Below are positions 1 through 4,997 of a stretch of 7,212 nt of DNA, piece by piece (the first letter of the stretch is position 1; each line of letters begins with the position of its first letter). Both the position numbers and the translations under genes were made by a program. A model generated the notes under the pieces. The model made no database searches. It was not told the origin of the DNA and was given only the letters and a program-made list of their open reading frames with translations. This DNA is from Pseudomonadota bacterium (GTDB lineage Bacteria; Pseudomonadota; Gammaproteobacteria; JAKAQQ01), in the NCBI GenBank assembly GCA_021852325.1, contig JAJZNM010000155.1, positions 1 to 7,212 on the forward strand. The letters are read 5' to 3'.

Positions 1-207
1 TCGTCCTGGCTCAACCAGGTCGAACTGTGGTTCGCCAAGATCGAGCGCGATGTCATCGCTCGCGGTGTGTTCACCTCCGTCCCCGACCTGAAGAGAAAAC
101 TCATGCGATACATCCGCCACTACAACAAACAGCCCAAACCCGTGAAGTGGAAATACTTCGATCCGACACGGCGAATCACTCCCGATTCAATCGTTACAGT
201 CCACTAG
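1..207 (+). CDS. IS630-family transposase, C-terminal fragment (5' end outside window)
   Basis: The open frame runs from base 1 (reading Ser-Ser-Trp-Leu-Asn-Gln-Val-Glu) to a TAG stop at 205-207, giving 68 residues. The segment WLNQVELWFAKIERDVIARG, followed by a Lys/Arg-rich helix and a closing KWKYFDPTRRI, is the typical end of IS630/Tc1-type DDE transposases. The Glu of NQVE is at the position of the last acidic catalytic residue of that family. The transposase would cut and rejoin the element's ends, normally at TA targets. Only the end of the gene is present, so whether the element is intact cannot be judged. I could not place its right inverted repeat because the left end is not in the window. 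Family assignment rests on motif recognition. Confidence 0.88.
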   Translation, partial: SSWLNQVELWFAKIERDVIARGVFTSVPDLKRKLMRYIRHYNKQPKPVKWKYFDPTRRITPDSIVTVH

Positions 208-470
208 CTGGCTGAGCCACGAGCGCCCATCAACCGGCAGCCCGCCCTCGACCCGGTCCGGGCCATGAGGATGGGGCCGCCCGCTGAACAGGCCTCCCGG
301 GTGCTTGCCGACGGATGCGGGTGGCCGCATGGGATCTCGGGCTCTTGGCCTGCCTCAAAACCGGTCACCCGCTGCCGCAGTATCCATCGGATAGTGGGCG
401 GATAGGGAGGTATCTATACTCCCGTCCTCGGATGTCATCAAATCGGCGCGCGCTCAAGGTGGTGGACCAT
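208..470. other. Non-coding stretch after the transposase
   Basis: No convincing gene is visible here: the short frames present have no good ribosome site and no recognisable protein. The right end of the insertion sequence should lie somewhere in the first part. The last third holds a cluster of small repeats (381-423) and leads into a TTGACA box at 471. Confidence 0.5.
381..423. repeat. Cluster of short inverted and direct repeats
   Basis: TATCC-ATC-GGATA (381-393) is a 5-bp perfect inverted repeat. CGGATAG occurs twice (388-394 and 399-405). It is followed by a hairpin, GGGA-g-GTAT-CT-ATAC-TCCC (405-423), with one bulged G. The cluster sits about 50 bp upstream of the TTGACA box at 471, so it could be a regulator-binding region for the downstream gene, or remnants of the insertion sequence end. 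Function is not established. Confidence 0.35.
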
Positions 471-503
471 TTGACAAAACTCAGGGGGGGGGGGGGGTAG
501 CCT
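471..503 (+). promoter_or_regulatory. Candidate sigma70-type promoter with G14 spacer
   Basis: TTGACA (471-476) matches the -35 consensus exactly. The best -10-like hexamer downstream is TAGCCT (498-503), which keeps the important T1, A2 and T6 positions. The spacer is 21 bp, too long for normal activity, and 14 of those bases are an unbroken G run. Losing about four G would give the standard 17 bp. The next gene starts at 568 with a good ribosome site, so the position suits its promoter. The -10 is weak, so this is a candidate only. Confidence 0.4.
484..497 (+). repeat. Poly-G tract (G14)
   Basis: Fourteen consecutive G residues in an intergenic region, lying between the TTGACA box and a weak -10-like box. 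Tracts of this length are prone to slipped-strand mispairing during replication. The count itself may be affected by sequencing error. Confidence 0.9.
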
Positions 504-567
504 TGCAGGCAGAGGGGAATGACCCCCGGTATGAGACGCGATCCAACCCGCATCAAGGAGTACACTC

Positions 568-1485
568 ATGACATCCACTCGATCCCATCGTTTTCTGACC
601 CTAGGCTTCATGATTTCCGTGGCCATGTGCTTGCTTGCGGTCAGCCGGGTAATGGCCACCGGCCTGATCGTCCAGGAATGCACGAGTTGTACCTCGCTCG
701 CCGCTTTTCAAAGTGAGGCTTATTCCACGCCGATCCCCGCGAGTGCCTATTCGGGCAACAGGATGTCCGTACTGTTCGAAATCGTCAACCCGGGAGCTTA
801 TCTCCTCGCGAGCATCAGTGTACAGGGCTTCTGTATCTCGACTGCGGACGGCGCTCCCTGCACGTGGAACTACGACTGGACAGACGACACGAACTCGATG
901 GCCGAGCTTGAGCAGGCCTTCGCGATCTCTGCCCCGTCGCAGGCGGTACAGATCCCCGCGAGCGTGGCCAGCACCTTTACGGGAACCGTCCAGGCTTCGG
1001 CCGTGAGCGTCTGGCTCGTTCAGGAGAGCACGGGATACACCATTCCGCCCGGTACCGTGTTCCTGACAATCTTTCCTGACGGTTCAAGCGCGGAATACCA
1101 GATCACCGGTACTAATCCGCTGACCTACAGCTTCGTGTCCAATACCGGGCATGCCGCGGACGGCGATCCGGAGAACGATAGCGGACAACTGGTCAGTGCA
1201 CCCACCTTCACACCCGAGACCCAACCCGTGACCTTCGACCCGAAGAAGCTGCTGGCGCAGATCGCCTGGAGCCAGCGGGTCAACTCCACAACCTTGGGAG
1301 CACATTTGTCGGAGATGGGTGGTACGGCATCGCTGAGCAGTGTGCTAGGTCTTTGTACCAACAATAACATAGACTCTTGTACTGCCTACAGCGACCTGAG
1401 CTCGGCCAACAACATAGGTCCGTTTCAGTTTACGCAGGCTGCTATAGTAGGCAACTCGGGTTTTCCGACAACAGATTCACCTTGA
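568..1485 (+). CDS. Secreted protein of unknown function with six mature cysteines
   Basis: This frame encodes 305 residues. The start is chosen because AAGGAG (555-560) lies 7 nt upstream of the ATG and because the frame begins with a signal peptide: a basic N-terminus, a hydrophobic core at about residues 10-25, and a likely cut after Val-Met-Ala30. The mature part is rich in Ser, Thr, Ala and Gln, with many alternating hydrophobic residues suggesting beta structure. It has six cysteines (38, 41, 89, 98, 263, 271), including a CTSC pair near the new N-terminus; after export these could form three disulfides. I see no catalytic motif, lipobox or anchor, and I do not recognise the family. It lies downstream of a possible slippage-controlled promoter and 16 bp upstream of a lipoprotein gene, with which it may be co-transcribed. 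The nearby insertion sequence suggests accessory status. Coding status is fairly secure; function is unknown. Confidence 0.75.
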   Translation: MTSTRSHRFLTLGFMISVAMCLLAVSRVMATGLIVQECTSCTSLAAFQSEAYSTPIPASAYSGNRMSVLFEIVNPGAYLLASISVQGFCISTADGAPCTWNYDWTDDTNSMAELEQAFAISAPSQAVQIPASVASTFTGTVQASAVSVWLVQESTGYTIPPGTVFLTIFPDGSSAEYQITGTNPLTYSFVSNTGHAADGDPENDSGQLVSAPTFTPETQPVTFDPKKLLAQIAWSQRVNSTTLGAHLSEMGGTASLSSVLGLCTNNNIDSCTAYSDLSSANNIGPFQFTQAAIVGNSGFPTTDSP

Positions 1486-1501
1486 ATCGGGATTTGCTGC
1501 T

Positions 1502-2113
1502 ATGGATGTCCGCTGGTCAAACGGGTCTGTTAGAACCTCCCAAATCAGTCTTCTTCTGGTCGGCACATTGTTGCTGGATCTTGCAGGTTGCTCGTTCGCT
1601 CCCCGCGTCGTGGGCCCTGTTCATCCGCCTATTCCGGTCTCGCAAGTCACGGTATTCGAACGGCCCGATCTCCCGCTTCATGATGTGGTCGTGGCCCGGC
1701 TGGATGCCACCGGATATGGTGGGTACAGCTCAGTGGGGGTCGATGCTGTTGTGTTGCAGAGACTGTGCCGACAGGCCGCACGGCTCGGCGCCAATGGCAT
1801 CATCTTGAGTCCGGAGCCTCCTTCCAGTGGTGGTGACTATCGATATGGGGGGTATATAAATTTAATAGAGAAGGAATCACATTCATGTGGTACACCGAGT
1901 ACCCGTTTTTGCTACCGGGTGATTCCCGGGATGAGGAATGTCTATGCCCATATGCCTAACAGGCGGTATCGGTCGTTCCGGACCGTGGCGGTTGACCTGC
2001 CACGGGGAGTCGGCAGCTCGGCACGTTGGAAAACCATCCTTGCAAAAGTGAGGAAATACTTTCCTCAGTGCGTGCCGCAAAAGCCCCGGACGATTCATTC
2101 CCAAAGTCCATAA
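1502..2113 (+). CDS. Putative outer-membrane lipoprotein, unknown function
   Basis: The frame encodes 203 residues. The first 30 form a lipoprotein signal: positive N-terminus, hydrophobic stretch at about 15-27 and lipobox Leu-Ala-Gly-Cys30. Ser follows the Cys, which by the +2 rule favours outer-membrane sorting. Residues 49-103 (from VTVFERPDLPLHDVV to ARLGANGIIL) resemble a small alpha/beta domain seen in several envelope lipoproteins, where a Leu-Gly-Ala-Asn motif ends a helix; this is a loose likeness, not a firm family call. The C-terminal part from about residue 125 is basic, contains Cys129, 137 and 190, and is encoded by visibly more AT-rich DNA around 1850-1885. It may therefore be a family-specific extension or the result of an old frameshift. 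The ribosome site is weak (GGGA at 1489-1492, 9 nt before the ATG), and the gene starts 16 bp after the preceding stop, suggesting co-transcription. Confidence 0.72.
   Translation: MDVRWSNGSVRTSQISLLLVGTLLLDLAGCSFAPRVVGPVHPPIPVSQVTVFERPDLPLHDVVVARLDATGYGGYSSVGVDAVVLQRLCRQAARLGANGIILSPEPPSSGGDYRYGGYINLIEKESHSCGTPSTRFCYRVIPGMRNVYAHMPNRRYRSFRTVAVDLPRGVGSSARWKTILAKVRKYFPQCVPQKPRTIHSQSP
2049..2067 (+). repeat. Perfect 8-bp inverted repeat inside the lipoprotein gene
   Basis: TGAGGAAA-TAC-TTTCCTCA forms a perfect 8-bp stem with a 3-nt loop, about 45 bp before the stop codon of the lipoprotein gene. It is not followed by a T run, so it is not a standard terminator. It could be an mRNA-stabilising hairpin, a protein-binding dyad, or chance. 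Confidence 0.6.
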
Positions 2114-2368
2114 GGCTAGGCAGGACTTGGATGATACTTCTTGAAGTCGAAAGGATCCGGTGTGAAGCTGCTTGGGCCTGTAACAACTGATTATGTACCG
2201 GTGGGACGTAGAGGATCGGCGTCTTTCCATTTCACGACAGTTTGACCGGACGGGATCCCACGCGGTTGGCGTAAAATCACTGGCGGGGATGGAACAGTTT
2301 GCCAGCAACCGGTTACCCCACACGCACTCAGCCTGATAAGTCCATTGGGAACCAGACCGTTGACCAAG
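2114..2368. other. Intergenic region between the lipoprotein and small membrane protein genes
   Basis: I see no gene and no clear terminator in these 255 bases. A good -10-like TAAAAT lies at 2272-2277, but no -35 is correctly spaced (TTGACC at 2242-2247 is 24 bp away). AACCGGTT at 2308-2315 is a short palindrome. The region probably contains the promoter of the 49-residue protein gene, but I cannot place it. Confidence 0.4.
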
Positions 2369-2518
2369 ATGTTAATCTTCGTGCTCGCCACGCTCCTCGG
2401 GATCGTGGGCTGGTGGCTTGGATCGTATATCGGCCTGATGAGTGCATGGGTGGTCTCTGGACTCGGCTCGATCCTGGGAGTCTACCTGGGCTGGCGGATC
2501 GGACGGGATTACTTCTGA
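2369..2518 (+). CDS. Small membrane protein, 49 aa
   Basis: The frame encodes 49 residues: a hydrophobic helix at about 2-22, a short turn around Gly-Leu-Met-Ser-Ala, a second glycine-rich hydrophobic helix at about 27-44, and a charged tail Arg-Ile-Gly-Arg-Asp-Tyr-Phe. The pattern (LATLLG.VGWWLG, then a Ser-Gly-x-Gly-Ser-x-x-Gly helix) resembles a group of uncharacterised roughly 50-residue two-helix proteins common in proteobacteria; I recall this pattern rather than having searched for it. The glycine spacing would allow close helix packing or self-association. The ribosome site before ATG 2369 is poor. TTG at 2360 in the same frame, with GGGA at 2347-2350 nine nt upstream, is an equally plausible start and adds Met-Thr-Lys. 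The gene converges on the minus-strand operon ending at 2658. Function is unknown. Confidence 0.68.
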   Translation: MLIFVLATLLGIVGWWLGSYIGLMSAWVVSGLGSILGVYLGWRIGRDYF

Positions 2519-2657
2519 TGGAGCACCCCCGGTTCGCAGTCCCCGTGCAGGAGGTGCTACTCTCCGGATTGAGCAGAGGTCGGGGTTCCCGAGCGGGCCC
2601 GTCCGCGGGAGGCGTGCCGCAGATCCGGAACGTTCGGGACTCCGCCTGAACCCCGGT
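2519..2657. other. Convergent intergenic gap
   Basis: The gap separates the 49-residue protein gene (plus) from the DUF4097-type gene (minus). It is very GC-rich with several short hairpins, for example TCGGG-GTT-CCCGA at 2580-2592 and a TGAACC/GGTTCA repeat overlapping the minus-strand stop codon. None is followed by a T run in either direction, so no intrinsic terminator can be called. Confidence 0.4.
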
Positions 2658-3584
2658 TCAAGGTTTCTGCAAGGAAATACCGCCACTCAGGCTGCGGATC
2701 TTCACGAATGCGTGAGGAACACCGCTCACGAAATCCAGGATCCAGCCCGGGCCATACTGGTCGGCCCGGCGCGGGCGCGGGCCCAATGTATTCACGATAC
2801 TGCCGCTCAATGTCGAGATGCGGAACCGTGCGTCGGGATGCGCTACGGTGCGAAAGTAGATGTCTCCGCTCACACTGGTCAGGACATACCGGCCAGAGGA
2901 GAAAACCGGACCCGTGTAGCGGATGTCACCCGAAGTTGTATGCAGTGCGGCACGGATCACCCGCAAATGGCCGGTGAGATGAATCGCACCACTCACGCTC
3001 ATCGCCCGGATCCTGCCCTGGATTTCCCGAATGGCCGCCCCGCCGCTCACCGACTGGATCCGGGTCCGCGCCAAAGGAGCCGATCCGTAGAGCCCAATCG
3101 CCCCACTGACCGTTTTCACCGCGATGCGGTGTGCTTCGGAGTGCAGGAGGACATTTCCGCTGACGGTTCTGAGCCGCACGGTTCCGGTCAGGCGGCTCGC
3201 ATCGATATCCGCACTCACCGTTTTCACAGCCAAGCGGCTTGCGGCCGGAATGTCGACGACCAGATGCGAGCCCGCAAGATTCATCGCATATTCCGGATAC
3301 GCCACGCGGATCCGGATGCGCCCATCGCGGTTCTGGACGGAGAGATGCTCTCGCCTGGATCCCAGTGTACCCGTGATGCGCAAGGCATCCTGGCGCCATC
3401 CCCGGACGGTGACGGATCCGGCCAGATTGCGGATTGAGATGTGCGGGGCGGGCCGGACGTGGGGCAGGATATAACGGATGGGTGAGGCCCGGGCAGCCCT
3501 CACGGGGAACAGGGGTCCCGCCAAGCCCGCCACGAGCGCGCCGAGCAACAGGGAGTGGGTGATGGGTGAGAACGGGGTCTTCAT
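2658..3584 (-). CDS. Exported DUF4097-type beta-strand repeat protein
   Basis: This 308-residue protein starts with a signal peptide (hydrophobic core at about 10-27, likely cut near Ala-Arg-Ala33). The rest is a ladder of repeats, each built round a (Ser/Thr)-(Val/Leu/Thr)-Ser-(Gly/Ala) turn, seen near residues 122, 140, 158, 178, 196, 216, 237, 258 and 298, with most spacings 18-21 residues. This periodicity and the ending Tyr-Gly-Pro-Gly ... Phe-Val-Ser-Gly ... Ser-Leu-Ser-Gly-Gly-Ile are typical of the DUF4097 'putative adhesin' family, which is expected to fold as a right-handed beta solenoid. Its role is unknown; the location is periplasm or cell surface. The start codon overlaps the stop of the anti-sigma-like gene (ATGA at 3584-3581), so translation is probably coupled. 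It is the last gene of the sigma operon, suggesting that it is a sensor input or an output of that system. Confidence 0.87.
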   Translation of the reverse strand: MKTPFSPITHSLLLGALVAGLAGPLFPVRAARASPIRYILPHVRPAPHISIRNLAGSVTVRGWRQDALRITGTLGSRREHLSVQNRDGRIRIRVAYPEYAMNLAGSHLVVDIPAASRLAVKTVSADIDASRLTGTVRLRTVSGNVLLHSEAHRIAVKTVSGAIGLYGSAPLARTRIQSVSGGAAIREIQGRIRAMSVSGAIHLTGHLRVIRAALHTTSGDIRYTGPVFSSGRYVLTSVSGDIYFRTVAHPDARFRISTLSGSIVNTLGPRPRRADQYGPGWILDFVSGVPHAFVKIRSLSGGISLQKP

Positions 3585-4105
3585 GGCAGGATCCTCGGGT
3601 TGGATTGGAGTTGCGTCTCTTCGACGACCGACAGGAACCGTGCACGCGCCAGTTCGAGCTGCACAACGATCCCACCGAGCCCCGGCGCGTCAGGATGACG
3701 AGCCAGCAGGTGGTCAATTGCGCCCTGCGCGTGATCCAGGATGCGATAGTTGGAAACCAGAACAGCACGCTCGGAAGGTGGCAGGGCCGGATCGTGGAGG
3801 GCACGCTCGATCAGTGCCATCGACGGGCTTTCCGGCCGCATGCTCTGAACACGCGTGGCTGGCCTTCGCCCGAGGATCCCTGGCGGTTCAGGGGACAATT
3901 GCCATGACGTGACGAGCCACACCCCGATGGCCAGGCAGGCGACGGCTGCCGCGATGAGCGGTTGGCTCCGGGTCCATCCGGTTTTCCGGGGCGTGAGCTG
4001 CCCGGCGATCTCCGGCCAGAGATCGCGCCCTGGTACCTGGGAGCGAGGAGCCGCCTGCACGGCCTCAACCAGCCTGGATCCCGTCTCATCCGGAGTCCTG
4101 GTCAT
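3581..4105 (-). CDS. Putative single-pass anti-sigma factor
   Basis: This protein has 174 residues. The N-terminal part (1-48) is cytoplasmic and carries Asp-Leu-Trp-Pro-Glu-Ile at 28-33, a segment I associate with membrane proteins encoded next to ECF sigma factors. One hydrophobic helix spans about 50-68. The outer part (about 69-174) is helical, with an ERALHDPALPPSERAVL block that resembles the C-terminal helical domain of such proteins. There is no HxxxCxxC zinc motif, and the only cysteine (57) is in the membrane helix, so it is not a classical zinc-binding anti-sigma factor. The call rests mainly on context: it is joined by ATGA overlaps both to the sigma gene upstream (4105-4102) and to the DUF4097 gene downstream (3584-3581). 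Inferred role: binding the sigma factor at the membrane and releasing it on an envelope signal. Direct evidence for sigma binding is lacking. Confidence 0.75.
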   Translation of the reverse strand: MTRTPDETGSRLVEAVQAAPRSQVPGRDLWPEIAGQLTPRKTGWTRSQPLIAAAVACLAIGVWLVTSWQLSPEPPGILGRRPATRVQSMRPESPSMALIERALHDPALPPSERAVLVSNYRILDHAQGAIDHLLARHPDAPGLGGIVVQLELARARFLSVVEETQLQSNPRILP

Positions 4106-4677
4106 GAGCGGAGCCGGGCCTGCAACCGGCGGCGGGCGCGATGGAGATGCGCCTTGGATGTTCCGGTTGCACAGTGCATCAGGGATGCGATTTCCGGGTG
4201 TCCATAGCCTTCAATTTCATGCAGGACGAAAACCATCCGGGCCGCCAGAGGAAGTTCCAGGATCGCCTGCTCCAGATCCAGCGCAAGACCTAGCGGGGCA
4301 TTCCCGCCAGGGACACGTTCCATCTCCTCCGTGTCGGTTGACACGAGCAGCAGTGTCCGGCGGACCTCTCGGCGATAGCGGTTGAGCATCACATTCACGG
4401 CAATCCGGTACAGCCACGACCCGAACGCCGCTTCACCGCGAAACCGGCCGAGGCACTGCCACGCCCGAACGAAGGTTTCCTGGGTGCACTCTTCTGCACT
4501 GTGGGTATCGCCTGACAAACGCAGGCTCAAGCCGTAGACATGTCCCACATGGAGCCGGTAAAGCGTCTCAAAGGCAGTAACATCGCCCCGTATCGCGCGC
4601 TGAACGAGATCATCCGGCGCATCGGGTGCATCGGCCGAAGCACAGGTGCTGGCCATGCGGGGCAGTGTCTCTTCCAT
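4102..4677 (-). CDS. ECF-type (RpoE-like) RNA polymerase sigma factor
   Basis: The frame encodes 191 residues with the two domains of an ECF sigma factor. Region 2 is at about 34-102 and contains AEECTQETFVRAW and then FGSWLYRIAVNVMLNRYRR, the segment that recognises -10 DNA and binds core polymerase. Region 4 is at about 135-190 and contains LPLAARMVFVLHEIEGYGH followed by a helix-turn-helix with Thr-Ser-Lys-Ala-His-Leu-His-Arg-Ala-Arg, which contacts the -35. No region 3 is present, as expected. ATG at 4677 gives the longest frame, but AGGG lies only about 1 nt before it. ATG at 4656 (residue 8) is a possible alternative with a distant GGAAGAG, and would not affect either domain. The gene is first in a three-gene operon with an ATGA overlap to the putative anti-sigma gene. 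A candidate promoter of its own type lies about 55 bp upstream. Confidence 0.93.
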   Translation of the reverse strand: MEETLPRMASTCASADAPDAPDDLVQRAIRGDVTAFETLYRLHVGHVYGLSLRLSGDTHSAEECTQETFVRAWQCLGRFRGEAAFGSWLYRIAVNVMLNRYRREVRRTLLLVSTDTEEMERVPGGNAPLGLALDLEQAILELPLAARMVFVLHEIEGYGHPEIASLMHCATGTSKAHLHRARRRLQARLRS

Positions 4678-4732
4678 ACCCTATTAGATGCCCATCCGGC
4701 CTGCAGGGTTTAGTGCCGCAAGGGTCTTTCCG

Positions 4733-4760
4733 TGCGAGGGACTCCCGGCGCGCAGGTTAC
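4733..4760 (-). promoter_or_regulatory. Candidate ECF-type promoter of the sigma operon
   Basis: Read on the minus strand, GTAACCT (4760-4754), 16 bp, then TCGCA (4737-4733). This has the layout of RpoE-type promoters (GGAACTT, 15-16 bp, TCAAA or TCTGA) and the same spacing as the motif in front of the peptidase gene. It matches that motif at 6 of 7 positions in the -35 and 3 of 5 in the -10. The distance to the sigma ATG, about 55 bp, is plausible. The match is imperfect and was found by eye. Confidence 0.32.
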
Positions 4761-4771
4761 CTCGCGCCGGG
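4744..4771. repeat. Perfect 9-bp GC inverted repeat in the divergent region
   Basis: CCCGGCGCG (4744-4752) and CGCGCCGGG (4763-4771) are perfect reverse complements separated by 10 nt. The loop itself contains AGGT-T-ACCT. No T run follows directly on either strand. The arms flank the candidate -35 of the sigma promoter, so the repeat could be a protein-binding site or an RNA hairpin. Confidence 0.7.
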
Positions 4772-4816
4772 CCCAGGCACAGTGCCCCTCTCATCGGAGC
4801 CAGGGCCCGATTTTTT
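4768..4816 (+). terminator. Terminator-like hairpin with T6 in the divergent region
   Basis: CGGGCCCAGG (4768-4777) pairs with CCAGGGCCCG (4800-4809) with one A-A mismatch, around a 22-nt loop, and is followed by A and six T (4811-4816). No plus-strand gene ends just upstream, so if it acts it must stop stray or leader transcription heading toward the peptidase gene. The long loop makes it less certain than the terminator at 6583. Confidence 0.4.
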
Positions 4817-4910
4817 CATGATTTATGAGCAAGTTGTAGACCCCTTGCACGGTCCCGGGCCAGTCCGGCAGAAAAGCTCCGGCCCGTGAGCCCGACACCA
4901 GGATCCGGCT

Positions 4911-4938
4911 GGAACCTTTCCCGCATGATACGATCAAA
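4911..4938 (+). promoter_or_regulatory. Candidate ECF (RpoE-like) promoter of the S10 peptidase gene
   Basis: GGAACCT (4911-4917), 16 bp, TCAAA (4934-4938). Compared with the known E. coli sigma-E consensus (GGAACTT, 15-16 bp, TCAAA/TCTGA) it matches 6 of 7 and 5 of 5 positions with correct spacing. Transcription would begin around 4945, leaving a leader of about 50 nt before the ATG at 4998. I find no well-spaced sigma70 pair in the same region. An ECF sigma gene is divergently encoded next door. Confidence 0.5.
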
Positions 4939-4943
4939 GTTCC

Positions 4944-4961
4944 TGACATGTAATCGTGTCA
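4944..4961. promoter_or_regulatory. Candidate operator dyad downstream of the peptidase promoter
   Basis: TGACATGTAATCGTGTCA has perfect 5-bp arms (TGACA/TGTCA), and one further symmetric pair (G/C) brings the match to 6 of 7. It lies at the predicted transcription start, where a bound repressor would block initiation. No regulator other than the sigma pair is encoded in the window, so its partner is unknown. Confidence 0.35.
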
Positions 4962-4997
4962 CATCACCTATCATTTTGAAAAACATGGGGGAACCCA

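Noticed and set aside
519..716. 65-codon frame starting just upstream of the six-cysteine protein gene, with AGAGGGGA before its ATG
   Set aside because: It overlaps the better-supported gene at 568, which has AAGGAG spacing and a signal peptide. The encoded peptide has no recognisable feature, though a leader role cannot be ruled out.
1885..1959. 24-codon frame inside the lipoprotein gene with AAGGA nine nt upstream
   Set aside because: Too short and fully nested, with no similarity to anything recognised; kept only as part of the AT-rich patch observation.
2242..2277. TTGACC and TAAAAT as a sigma70 promoter for the 49-residue protein
   Set aside because: The spacer is 24 bp, too long for a working pair, and no alternative -35 fits.
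2442..3437. Plus-strand frame of 331 codons opposite the DUF4097 gene
   Set aside because: Arg/Pro/His-rich composition typical of an antisense shadow. It overlaps a well-supported repeat protein gene in a coupled operon.
2926..3804. Minus-strand frame of 292 codons overlapping the anti-sigma and DUF4097 genes
   Set aside because: Different frame from two genes that share ATGA junctions; composition is shadow-like and no motif is visible.
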